Assembly: GCA_964463135.1 (NCBI GenBank)
Contig: CAYXBA010000010.1
Location: 62,001 to 126,000, forward strand
Source of the DNA: UBA6898 sp964463135
Lineage (GTDB): Bacteria; Nitrospirota; Thermodesulfovibrionia; Thermodesulfovibrionales; UBA6898
DNA: 64,000 nucleotides
Reading direction: 5' to 3'
The notes under the pieces: generated by a model
Database searches by the model: none
Seen by the model: only the letters and a program-made list of their open reading frames with translations
Told to the model about the DNA's origin: nothing
Program-made: the position numbers and the translations under genes
Part shown: positions 24,127 through 32,970 of the stretch, in pieces
How positions within the stretch are numbered: position 1 is the first letter of the stretch
Layout: each line of letters starts with the position of its first letter

Positions 24127-26367
24127 TCACTCTTCACGGTCTTTAAGCCACTTTTTCAATAAGAATTTCGCGCCATGCTTATCGAGCGGCTCGTTCCTGT
24201 TGCCGCACTGGGCATCCTGCACGCATGAGGGACAGCCGCTTTCGCAGTCGCAGTCTTCGATGATCCGGAGCGTAGCCCCAAGCCATTCGGGGATGATATC
24301 GAGCACCCTGCGCGTCAGGCCGACACCACCTTCGTGGCCGTCGTACATGAAGATGGCAGGAAGGCCGAATTCGGGGAATGACGTATGGCTCAGCCCGCCG
24401 ATGTCGCCCCGGTCGCATAAGACGAAAAGCGGCATGCAGGCAATGGCAGTATGCTCAACCGCATGGATCGTGCCGCCGAGGTCAAAACCCCGTGCCTCGA
24501 TCTCCCGCTCTGTGTCCCTGTCCAGGACGACCCAGAGACCTTCGGTCTCGAATACGTGATCAGGCAGTTCGAGCGGCGTGGTCGAGATCCACTTGTTGTC
24601 AGACACGCGCTTGGTGTCGTACCCCATCACCTTCTGGACGATCCTCAGACGCCCCCAGTCAAAGGTCAGTCCGTTGAATCTCTTCGTCTCCTGCTTCGCG
24701 ATGATCTGCGTCGTGTCTCCGCTCACCGGCTGCGTATAGAACGCAAGGTTCGCAGGCCTGCAGACAGCCCTCTTCTTCGGGATATCGAGCTCCACAACTT
24801 TATACTGCTTGCCGCGGTGCAGGTACACCGCTCCCGGAAAGGCCTCCCTGAAGACCCGTGCGCCTCCAAGCTCGCCGATCGTCCTGCCGGACTCATTGAC
24901 CAGAAGGAACCGTTCGCCTGCAGCCCTGATGCTCACATCCCTCTGCGGCATCTTGAGCGGGGAAAACCAGATGCCGCTCTTCTTGCCGGGCAGCAGCGTC
25001 TGTTCGGCAGCCAGCTCTTCGATCAGCGGCAGGGCCTTCTGCATATCAAATGCAGGATCGTCCAGCTTCAGGTTCAGTTCGGCTGCAGCGCAGAGAAGAT
25101 GCTTCTTCATGATATGTGCATTAAAAGGGTCTATCACCGCTGCCTCATGGCTCTTTGTAAAGAACTCGGCAGGATGGCGCATGAAATAGTGGTCAAGGGC
25201 ATCCTGGATCGCTACCAGTATTACAAGGGATTCCTGCCCCTGCCTGCCTACCCTTCCGGCCCTCTGCCACGTGCTCGATACCGATCCTGGGTACCCGCAG
25301 AGTATGCAGCAGTCGAGCCCGCCGATATCGACGCCGAGCTCCAGCGCACTGGTCGAGACCACGCCGAGAAGCTCGCCGCTGAAGAGCCGCGCCTCGATCT
25401 CGCGCCGCTCCTCAGGCAGGAACCCTGCCCTATACGGGCTGATCTTGTCCCGCAGGTCAGGCGCATAGTTCACTGCCCAGTTATGTATCAGCTCGGTGAT
25501 CTTGCGCGCCTTGGTAAAGACGATCGTCCTCATCCCCTCCCGCATGCACTGCACAAAGAGCTTTGTCGCGAGCGTGTACGGGCTTTCGATGGGGCTCATA
25601 AAATAGAAATGTTTTCCTGCTGCAGGCGCTCCGCTTTCATCTATCACGCTGAACTCCAGCCCGGTCAGGTCCTCTGCCAGTCTGCCGGGGTTCGCAATCG
25701 TTGCAGAGGCCGAGATGAACTGGGGGCTCGACCCGTAATGTTCGCAGACACGCCTCAGCCTTCTGATCACCTGGGCGACATGGGAACCGAACACGCCGCG
25801 GTACGTATGGATCTCGTCAATGACGATGTAACGCAGGTTCCTGAAGAACCTTTCCCATTTCTTGTGGAACGGCAGGAATGCGAGATGGATCATGTCAGGG
25901 TTGGTAAAGATCACATTCGGCAGATCAGCGCGTATCTCCTGCCGCTTTGTGGCCGGCGTATCGCCGTCATAGACCTCTCCGATAATGCCAAGGCCTGCCT
26001 CTTCAGACAGTTCATTCAGGTTCTTCATCTGGTCCTGTTCGAGCCCCTTGAGCGGGAAGATACAGAGGGCCTGCGTAGAGCGGTCAGCAAGGATGGCTTC
26101 GAGTACCGGGATATTGTACGCAAGGCTCTTGCCGCTGGCGGTCGGAGTCATCAGCACAATGTTCCTTCCGAGCCTGACCTGCTCAATGGCCTCTGCCTGA
26201 TGGCTGTAAAACCGCGCAATGCCCTTTTTCTGGAAGATCTTTCTGAGCCGCTCATCGAGCTCGATATCGCAGTACCGCTCTGCAGCCGGGCGTATCTGCC
26301 GCCGGCCTGCGCACTGGAGCTGCATCTCCCGGTCATTGTCGAGGAAATTGATGAGATCATGGATCAT
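24127..26367 (-). CDS. DEAD/DEAH helicase with DUF1998-type C-terminus (MrfA/YprA-like)
   Basis: 746 residues. Motif Q/I region YSHQAEAI and TPTASGKSLAYNIPV, motif II DEIH in YIVIDEIHTYRG, motif III SASATI, and the second RecA domain with VSTSALELGVDIGGLD and QRAGRVGRQG are all present. The C-terminal part has four clustered cysteines (CDCESGCPSC, then CGNRNEPLDK), as in the MrfA metal-site domain. MrfA helicases translocate on single-stranded DNA and act in mitomycin-type damage repair. A long open frame on the opposite strand is antisense shadow. Confidence 0.9.
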   Translation of the reverse strand: MIHDLINFLDNDREMQLQCAGRRQIRPAAERYCDIELDERLRKIFQKKGIARFYSHQAEAIEQVRLGRNIVLMTPTASGKSLAYNIPVLEAILADRSTQALCIFPLKGLEQDQMKNLNELSEEAGLGIIGEVYDGDTPATKRQEIRADLPNVIFTNPDMIHLAFLPFHKKWERFFRNLRYIVIDEIHTYRGVFGSHVAQVIRRLRRVCEHYGSSPQFISASATIANPGRLAEDLTGLEFSVIDESGAPAAGKHFYFMSPIESPYTLATKLFVQCMREGMRTIVFTKARKITELIHNWAVNYAPDLRDKISPYRAGFLPEERREIEARLFSGELLGVVSTSALELGVDIGGLDCCILCGYPGSVSSTWQRAGRVGRQGQESLVILVAIQDALDHYFMRHPAEFFTKSHEAAVIDPFNAHIMKKHLLCAAAELNLKLDDPAFDMQKALPLIEELAAEQTLLPGKKSGIWFSPLKMPQRDVSIRAAGERFLLVNESGRTIGELGGARVFREAFPGAVYLHRGKQYKVVELDIPKKRAVCRPANLAFYTQPVSGDTTQIIAKQETKRFNGLTFDWGRLRIVQKVMGYDTKRVSDNKWISTTPLELPDHVFETEGLWVVLDRDTEREIEARGFDLGGTIHAVEHTAIACMPLFVLCDRGDIGGLSHTSFPEFGLPAIFMYDGHEGGVGLTRRVLDIIPEWLGATLRIIEDCDCESGCPSCVQDAQCGNRNEPLDKHGAKFLLKKWLKDREE

Positions 26368-26521
26368 GATCTTTGATTGTAAAACACCCGGCCGCTTTCA
26401 TGCTAACAGGGGACCGGCAGCCATGCAATTACGCGGCAGGTCCTGAGAACGGGTATCTTCATTGCATTGGCGTATTGTGATATACTGCGGACAGGCGCCA
26501 GAGGTTTTCAGGAGGGGGAAA

Positions 26522-29500
26522 TTGACGGACAGACGCGAATACGTTCAAGACGCGATCGATACATTGTTTGCTCTCTGGGTGCGCCGGACCTCGTTATACG
26601 GTGCCCTCATTTTTCTGCTTCTGTCCTTTCTCGATTTTACCGTCTTTCCCGAACATTTCAGGCTGTTCCTCGGATACCGCATTGCCATAGCACTGTTTCT
26701 GCTGCTGCTTTTCGCTCTGGCCCAAAGAACGATGAACAGGACAGCCCTCAGGTTCTTCTACTTTGCAGGGATCTTCGCCTCGGCCGCAACTATCGAGGCC
26801 ATGATCCTGCATACCGGGGCAGACCACTCCCTGTACTCAATGGGCATGATCCTGCTGGCTGTGTCCGCACTCGCATTTGTGCCGGCGGATCTCCCTTTTC
26901 ACGCGGCAATGGCCGGAACCATATACGGGGTCTATCTTCTCCCCATAATCATGACGCAGGACATAGACGACCTGCCGGTCCTCTTTGTAACGAATCTCTT
27001 CATGTGTGCGATCATCCTGACCGTTCTGGTCTTTCGCTACATGGCACTGCAGACCATGAGACAGCAACTGGCAGCCGAATATGAACTGATCCTGTCTGCA
27101 AGCCTGCTGCAGGAAAGCGAACAGAAACAGCGGCTTCTGCTGCAAAACGCCAATGACGCCATCTATGTCCACGCCCTGTCTCCCGATGCCCCCGGCCAGT
27201 TCCTTGAAGCAAACGACCGCGCCTGCAGCATGCTCGGATACACGCGCGAAGAGATGCTGGCAATGGAAGTCCCGCAGATCGACATACCGGAACAGTCGCA
27301 GCAGGTTGCCTCCATTATCCAACAGCTCATTGAGACCGGTTCAGCCATGTTCGAGACCGAGCATGTGGCAAAGGACGGCCGCCGGGTCCCGGTGGAGGTC
27401 AGCACGCGGCTGTTCCACCTGCACGGACAGCCGACCGTCATGTCAGTAGTCCGCGACACTACGGAACGTAAAAAGCTGGAAGAGCAGCTGAAAGACTACC
27501 AGACGCACCTTGAGAAGATGGTTGCGCATCGCACGGCTGAGCTTGAAAAGACCATTGCGCAACTGGAACAGGAAATGGAAGCCAGAAAAGGCGCCGAGTT
27601 GGCTGTCGGAAGAAGCCGCAGACTTCTTGACGGAGTTTTTGAGGGCATTCAGGACGGCATTGTCGTGCTTGATACCGAACAGAACATCATCACATCGAAC
27701 AGCGCTTTCAGGCGGTATTTTGGAGGCGACTTCACAAACGCGTTAAAAAGGAATAAGTGTTTTGAGGTCTATCACGGGACAGCGGAACGATGTAAAGACT
27801 GCATGTCGGCCAAGGCGATGTCGGAAAAGACGATCCAGACCCAGACCATCTCATGCCGGCGAGAGGACGGGACTACACTATTTTTTGAAGTATTCACGTT
27901 CCCTTTGCATGGGGAGCAGGGAGAAATAAAAGGTGTCATCCAGCACCTCAGGGACATCACCGAGCGCAAGAAGGCCGATGAGGCGTTGAAAGAAAGTGAA
28001 GAAAGATTCAAGAGACTTTTGGACAGTGCTCCGATAGCAGTATCAATAATCAACAGGGCCGGCATTGTCGAGTATGCCAATCGGAAACATGCCGAGATCA
28101 TGGGCTACGATCTTCCTGACATCCCTACTCTGGAACGTTGGTGGTCTCAAGCCTATCCGGATGAAAAAGAGAGGAGCATGATCAGAACAGGATGGGATAC
28201 CCTCATCCAGAGGCTTTTTCAGGGAGAGACGATCTCAAGTGTGTACCGGCGTGTTGTATGCAAAGACGGCACAAGCAAGGAGCTGGAACTGAACTTCAAG
28301 GCCGCAGGGGAAACGATCATCGTGACGTTTAGCGATATCACTGAGCGCATGCAGGCAGAAAAAAAACTACAGGAGAGTGAACTTCGGCACCGGACCCTTT
28401 TTGAAAAAGCTTCGGAAGGGATCGCCTTTATTGACGAAAGAGGGAGCATCGTGGCAGCAAATGAATCGTTCGCCCGGATGCACGGTTACCGCCGCGAGGA
28501 GATTCTGACCTCGCACATCAATGATCTGGATGCCGGAAGATCTTTTGGAAAGGACCCCGATATCCTCCACCGGGTCATGGCTGGTGAATCCTTACGATTT
28601 GAAGTGGAACATAATCATGCGGCAGGCCATACGTTTCAACTCGAGGTGCTGGCGAGCCTTATTGAATTGAACAACCAGAGACTCTTCCTCGGATTCCATC
28701 ATGACATTACAGACCGCAAGAAAAACGAGAAGGAATTGGAAGAAAAAGAGGCCAGGATGCGGGCGATGCTCGAAAGCTTCGACGGGCTTATCTATATCTG
28801 CTCGCCTGATTATCGCATTGAGTTCATGAACGAGAACCTGATCCGGAGGACGGGAAGAGCTGCTGTGGGTGAAAAGTGCTATGCAGTCATGAATAACCGC
28901 AACACGATCTGCCCATGGTGTGTGAACGAAAGGGTCTTCAAGGGAGAGACCGTGCGCTATGAGATCCAGAGCCCGATCGATAAGCAGTGGTATCAGGTGG
29001 TGAATACGCCGATACATCATGACAATGGCTCGATCTCAAAGCTGGCCATGTTCCTGGACATAACAGAGACAAAGAAGGCCGATATCGCGCTCAAGGAGAG
29101 CGAAAGGCGCTACCGGCGGCTCGTCGGATCGGTCACGGATTATATTTACACGGTTACGGTCCATGACAGCAGGCCTGGTACCACAGAGCATGGAGAAGGC
29201 TGCTTTGCAGTAACCGGGTATACAGCGGATCAATATGAGGCAGACCCTGACCTCTGGTATCGCATGGTCTATGTCAGTGACCGTGATTCTGTTCTGGAGC
29301 AGGCACGGACAGTAATCGCCGGAGGGAAGATAGCGCCCCTTGAGCACCGTATCGTTCACCGTAACGGGACTATCAGATGGGTCAGGCATATCATCGCACC
29401 TCTCTTCGACAAAAACCGGAAACTGCTGTCCTTTGACGGACTGATCTCAGATATTACCGAGAAGAAACTGCTTGAGTTGCAGCTTGAAAAGGCACGCATA

Positions 29501-30178
29501 CTGGAGGAGGAGAACCTGAAGGTCTTTTCCCGGCAACTGATCGACGTGCAGGAAGAAGAACGGCGCTCCATAGCCCGTGAGCTTCATGACGAGATCGGCC
29601 AGTCCCTGACAGGACTGAAACTTTCCGTAGAAAATATAGCCGATTCCCTGCCGTCCGAGCAGGCAGACGATATGAAGGCCATTGAGGTATCGCTGGGAGA
29701 GCTCATCTCTCTCGTCAGAAGCATATCACTCGACCTGCGGCCGGCCATGCTGGATGATTTCGGGCTGGTCAATACCATGCGCTGGTATTTCGAACGCTAT
29801 ACCCTGCAGACCGGCATCTCGGTTGACTTCACCCGGACCGGTGCGGACATGCGCTTTGGACCGCATAAGGAGATAGCACTGTACCGCATAACGCAGGAGT
29901 CCCTGACCAACGCAGCGCGTTATGCCGGCGTAAAAAACGTCCTGGTTGAACTCATCATTGCGCAGGACACGGTCACGCTCAGGATCGCGGACAAGGGCCG
30001 GGGCTTTGATGCGGCGAGCCCGTCTGTTTCCGTTTCCTCCGGCTTGTCGATCATGAGAGAACGCAGTATACTTTTGAAGGGGACTTTTTCGCTCAACTCT
30101 GTTCACGGAAAAGGGACAGAGATCACCGTGTCGCTCCCGCTTCACGATACGGAAGACGGGCAGGGAGGCTCGATATGA
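26522..30178 (+). CDS. Multi-PAS sensor histidine kinase (NarX/HisKA_3 type)
   Basis: 1218 residues from the TTG at 26522, preceded by AGGAGGGGG; a farther TTG at 26462 lacks a ribosome site. Residues ~15-190 hold about six membrane helices (MASE-like). Six PAS domains follow between ~200 and 980. Two of them (the second and the fifth) share a C-x10-C-x2-C motif (CFEVYHGTAERCKDC; CYAVMNNRNTICPWC). The kinase is HisKA_3 type: EEERRSIARELHDEIGQSL with H1022, then the ATPase ADKGRGFD. It overlaps its regulator gene by four bases, so this is a kinase-regulator pair. Confidence 0.92.
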   Translation: MTDRREYVQDAIDTLFALWVRRTSLYGALIFLLLSFLDFTVFPEHFRLFLGYRIAIALFLLLLFALAQRTMNRTALRFFYFAGIFASAATIEAMILHTGADHSLYSMGMILLAVSALAFVPADLPFHAAMAGTIYGVYLLPIIMTQDIDDLPVLFVTNLFMCAIILTVLVFRYMALQTMRQQLAAEYELILSASLLQESEQKQRLLLQNANDAIYVHALSPDAPGQFLEANDRACSMLGYTREEMLAMEVPQIDIPEQSQQVASIIQQLIETGSAMFETEHVAKDGRRVPVEVSTRLFHLHGQPTVMSVVRDTTERKKLEEQLKDYQTHLEKMVAHRTAELEKTIAQLEQEMEARKGAELAVGRSRRLLDGVFEGIQDGIVVLDTEQNIITSNSAFRRYFGGDFTNALKRNKCFEVYHGTAERCKDCMSAKAMSEKTIQTQTISCRREDGTTLFFEVFTFPLHGEQGEIKGVIQHLRDITERKKADEALKESEERFKRLLDSAPIAVSIINRAGIVEYANRKHAEIMGYDLPDIPTLERWWSQAYPDEKERSMIRTGWDTLIQRLFQGETISSVYRRVVCKDGTSKELELNFKAAGETIIVTFSDITERMQAEKKLQESELRHRTLFEKASEGIAFIDERGSIVAANESFARMHGYRREEILTSHINDLDAGRSFGKDPDILHRVMAGESLRFEVEHNHAAGHTFQLEVLASLIELNNQRLFLGFHHDITDRKKNEKELEEKEARMRAMLESFDGLIYICSPDYRIEFMNENLIRRTGRAAVGEKCYAVMNNRNTICPWCVNERVFKGETVRYEIQSPIDKQWYQVVNTPIHHDNGSISKLAMFLDITETKKADIALKESERRYRRLVGSVTDYIYTVTVHDSRPGTTEHGEGCFAVTGYTADQYEADPDLWYRMVYVSDRDSVLEQARTVIAGGKIAPLEHRIVHRNGTIRWVRHIIAPLFDKNRKLLSFDGLISDITEKKLLELQLEKARILEEENLKVFSRQLIDVQEEERRSIARELHDEIGQSLTGLKLSVENIADSLPSEQADDMKAIEVSLGELISLVRSISLDLRPAMLDDFGLVNTMRWYFERYTLQTGISVDFTRTGADMRFGPHKEIALYRITQESLTNAARYAGVKNVLVELIIAQDTVTLRIADKGRGFDAASPSVSVSSGLSIMRERSILLKGTFSLNSVHGKGTEITVSLPLHDTEDGQGGSI

Positions 30179-30822
30179 TAACAATTTTTCTGACCGATGA
30201 CCATGTGCTGGTAAGACAGGGAATACGGGTCCTGATCGAACGGGAGAAGGACATCTCGGTTGTGGGTGAGGCAGGCAGCGGCGCAGAGACACTGTCGCAA
30301 CTGACCACGATGAAGCCTGACCTGCTCCTGCTCGACCTCATGCTGCCGGACATGAGGGGGATAGAAGTACTCGAAAAGACAAAGATACTCCTCCCGGCAT
30401 TGCGCATAATAATCCTGTCCATGTATGACAACAAGATCCATCTGCTCGAAGCCCTGCAGCGCGGTGCTGACGGGTATGTCATTAAGGGCAGTTCAGGCGC
30501 CGAACTGCTGAAGGCGATCCGCACGGTACTAGCGGGCCGTCGTTATGTAAGCCCGTCGCTCACCGAGCATCTCATAGAATATATGTCCAAAAAACAATCA
30601 AGCAGCGCTGCCGACTCTCCCACCAAACTCACCTTTCGCGAAGAACAGGTGCTCCAGTTCACCGCTGAAGGCCTCACCAGTTCGGACATAGCCCGGAAAC
30701 TGAACATCAGCGCCCGTACGGTAGAGACACACCGGAACAATCTCATGAAAAAACTTGATATCCACAACAAGGCGGAACTGATACGGTATTCAATGGAGCA
30801 TACACGATCAAAAGAATCGTAA
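30175..30822 (+). CDS. NarL/FixJ-type response regulator
   Basis: 215 residues. The receiver has DD at positions 8-9 and phospho-acceptor D54 in LLLLDLMLPDMRG. The LuxR-type helix-turn-helix at ~150-205 is FREEQVLQFTAEGLTSSDIARKLNISARTVETHRNNLMKKL. It is cognate to the six-PAS kinase, with which it is translationally coupled. Expected to bind DNA as a dimer when phosphorylated; target genes unknown. Confidence 0.94.
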   Translation: MITIFLTDDHVLVRQGIRVLIEREKDISVVGEAGSGAETLSQLTTMKPDLLLLDLMLPDMRGIEVLEKTKILLPALRIIILSMYDNKIHLLEALQRGADGYVIKGSSGAELLKAIRTVLAGRRYVSPSLTEHLIEYMSKKQSSSAADSPTKLTFREEQVLQFTAEGLTSSDIARKLNISARTVETHRNNLMKKLDIHNKAELIRYSMEHTRSKES

Positions 30823-31293
30823 CCATGTTGCCGGACAGACTTTCATCCAGTGCCGGCCTGCTTCTGCATACGCCCTGTGCCGGATACCATTGCATGAGAT
30901 AAGACCGTTCGCCGCATTACAGCTAGAAGCTATCTCAAAAATGATTTTTCTGAAAAGGCTGTCATGCCCGCGAAGGCGGGCATCCAGAAAAGCCTGCAAA
31001 AGCTGGATTCCCGTCTGCACGGGAATGACAAAGAGGAACAAGATAACAAAAAGTTTGTTTTTGAAATGGCTTCTAATAACCCGGCCATTTTGGGGTGCGT
31101 GATACAAATTGATCCATTGCCGCAGCGCCTTCCCCCTTCACCGTCGCGCCATAAATCTTTCTTGAACTGCCGCGGTAGAGTTACGCATCTTCTAGGTAGT
31201 ATTGCGTATTGCAGTTCCTGATGCCCTTCTGTAGTCTGATAATGTCCTATGGCACAAGGAAACCGCAGGCGGTCAGACAAACGGGGGGACACA
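30823..31293. other. Non-coding stretch with a MITE-like insertion
   Basis: No credible gene in about 470 bp. The middle is the 152-bp repeat-type element described separately. The remaining flanks show no RNA-gene signature; a GC-rich ribosome-site GGGGGG precedes the STAS gene. The stretch separates the PAS-kinase pair from the chemosensory operon. Confidence 0.6.
30924..31075. mobile_element. MITE-like palindromic element, 152 bp
   Basis: The ends are inverted: tagaagctatctcaaaaa at the left and its imperfect complement (ending gcttcta) at the right, about 28 bp with several mismatches, both ending in TA. Inside are two strong hairpins, GCCCGC-gaag-GCGGGC and TTCCCGT-ctgc-ACGGGAA. No coding capacity. 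Such short structured repeats are usually moved by a transposase or RAYT in trans. Confidence 0.7.
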
Positions 31294-31632
31294 ATGTCAG
31301 ATTTTATCTTTGAACAGAGCGGTGATATAGGGCTGCTGCATCTTTCCGGCGAGCTGACAGAGCATTCTGTCGAAAAGCTGCGGCAGGGCCTCACCGCTTC
31401 ATTCGAGCGTTCAGATCTTGTGGTGGTGGATCTCGAGAAGGTGACCGGCCTGGACGCTGGATGCTTTCGCCTGTTCTGCGCAGCGTACCGGATATGTACC
31501 GGCTGCAACAAACGACTTTTTGTTATCAGCCCGGGCCCGAAGGTCTTCAGGGCACTGGATGCCGCCGGCCGGCCTGAGCGCTCCTCTCATTGTGCTTCGA
31601 AATGCCGTGACGGCTGCCTCTGGAACAACTGA
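31294..31632 (+). CDS. STAS-domain protein (anti-sigma-factor-antagonist-like)
   Basis: 112 residues from the ATG at 31294, which follows a run of six G. The STAS fold is visible: GDIGLLHLSGELTE, then SDLVVVDLEKVTGLDAGCFRLFCAAY. The usual phosphorylatable Ser/Thr of SpoIIAA, expected after VTGLD, is replaced by A-G-C, so phospho-switching is doubtful. The tail HCASKCRDGCLWNN contains three cysteines. It precedes CheX on the same strand, and STAS proteins occur in chemosensory operons as scaffold or localisation factors. Role here is inferred only. Confidence 0.8.
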   Translation: MSDFIFEQSGDIGLLHLSGELTEHSVEKLRQGLTASFERSDLVVVDLEKVTGLDAGCFRLFCAAYRICTGCNKRLFVISPGPKVFRALDAAGRPERSSHCASKCRDGCLWNN

Positions 31633-31874
31633 CGAAGACAGGCGGCTTGCTGCCCCTATTCCGTGCCCTGCATTGAAACTAATTTTCCTGACCTCCTGAA
31701 CACCTGCAGCGATTCCAGCCCCATAATCGCAGCTTTTCTGCAATAACACAGTCCAGGCGCTGGCAGATAGTTACGTATAGTTACGGTTGACCTACGCAGT
31801 CCTGCTGATTGCAAAGCCTGTTCAGCTTCACTATGCTCGGACTATACAGAACACTCGTTGAGGGGGTAAATGTT

Positions 31875-32327
31875 ATGAGACTGGAATATATCAATTCTTT
31901 CGTTGACTCGGCCCAGAATATCATGGAAAGTGTCATCCCGACCGAAATTACGAGAGGGGCTATCACCCTGAGCGATTCCCTTTCGGCCCATGGCATTTCT
32001 GCGACGATATTTCTTGTAGGCGGTGTTGACGGCCGCATCGTCATCGACCTTGAACCCGGAGTCGCAAAAAAGATAGCCGGGTTCATGAATAATTCGGAGT
32101 TCGACCGGGTCGATCACCTCGTTCTGGACACGATCTGTGAACTCTCAAATATCATCATGGGCAAGGCAGTAACAGCCCTGAACAACAAGGGCTTCAGGTT
32201 CAGACCATCTCCCCCCTGCTATTTTATGGGCGAGAAGACATACCACGGTCTTGAAGCAGCATGCATTCCTCTCCTGACCGACTGGGGCGATATCCGGATA
32301 CAGGCCGCGATCAAAGATAACTCCTGA
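31875..32327 (+). CDS. cheX: CheX-like CheY-P phosphatase
   Basis: 150 residues from the ATG at 31875 (ribosome site GAGGGGG). RLEYINSFVDSAQNIM at the amino end and the catalytic helix DTICELSNIIMGKA (E and N residues of the ExxN phosphatase motif) match CheX. Family role: dephosphorylates CheY-type regulators to reset signalling. No CheC or CheZ is visible in the window, so it may be the only signal terminator for the two receivers at 38404 and 38766. It begins the cheXWRAB gene order. Confidence 0.88.
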   Translation: MRLEYINSFVDSAQNIMESVIPTEITRGAITLSDSLSAHGISATIFLVGGVDGRIVIDLEPGVAKKIAGFMNNSEFDRVDHLVLDTICELSNIIMGKAVTALNNKGFRFRPSPPCYFMGEKTYHGLEAACIPLLTDWGDIRIQAAIKDNS

Positions 32328-32381
32328 ATAAAACACCAGCATGACTTCGAGCATGACGTTCTATATGCCAAGGAGGCAGAG

Positions 32382-32861
32382 ATGATCAAAAAGAACCAGG
32401 TAGTCAGATTCATGGTCGGAAAAGAGTCCTTCGGCGTTGATATCGGAAGGGTCCAGGAGATCGTCACCGTACCTGAGATAACCAGGGTGCCTGATACGCC
32501 GGATTTTCTGGAAGGGATCATCAATCTCCGGGGAAAGATCGTTTCGATCATAGACCTCAGGAAGAGGCTCAAGATCAACGGTGTTGAGAGGCAGAAAAAG
32601 AACAGGATACTGGTGACAGAGATCGAAGGGAGAGTCGTGGGACTTGTTGTGGACGAGGTATCCGAGGTATTGGGGCTGAACCCTGATACGATCGAGCCTC
32701 CGCCTGAAATGGTCAATTCCGTGGGGGCGGAATATATAACCGGAATAGGGAAACTGGAGGACAAAATAATCCTGCTTCTCGACCTTGGAAAAGTGATGAG
32801 GAAGGATGAAGTGGAAGGCATTGTCAGCCGGGAAGAAGGCGTCTGCGCAGCAGCTCATTAG
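32382..32861 (+). CDS. cheW: CheW scaffold protein
   Basis: 159 residues, single CheW domain: VVRFMVGKESFGVDIGRVQEIV, then VPDTPDFLEGIINLRGKIVSIIDLRKR. It links CheA to the receptor array. AAGGAGG precedes the start. The C-terminal ~20 residues (RKDEVEGIVSREEGVCAAAH) extend beyond the domain. Second chemosensory gene of the operon. Confidence 0.94.
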   Translation: MIKKNQVVRFMVGKESFGVDIGRVQEIVTVPEITRVPDTPDFLEGIINLRGKIVSIIDLRKRLKINGVERQKKNRILVTEIEGRVVGLVVDEVSEVLGLNPDTIEPPPEMVNSVGAEYITGIGKLEDKIILLLDLGKVMRKDEVEGIVSREEGVCAAAH

Positions 32862-32970
32862 GAATGGGAGAAGTGAATGAACTGTAAGCGGATCAGGAGC
32901 AGGGGAATATCATTCGCTCAATAAGCAAAAATGGGGACACGCTGAAATAAGCATAACTGAGGAGGGATGT

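Noticed and set aside
24451..26376. Long open frame (about 641 codons) on the plus strand opposite the helicase gene
   Set aside because: No domain pattern, and it lies antisense to a fully motif-supported helicase; its length follows from the codon bias of the minus-strand gene.
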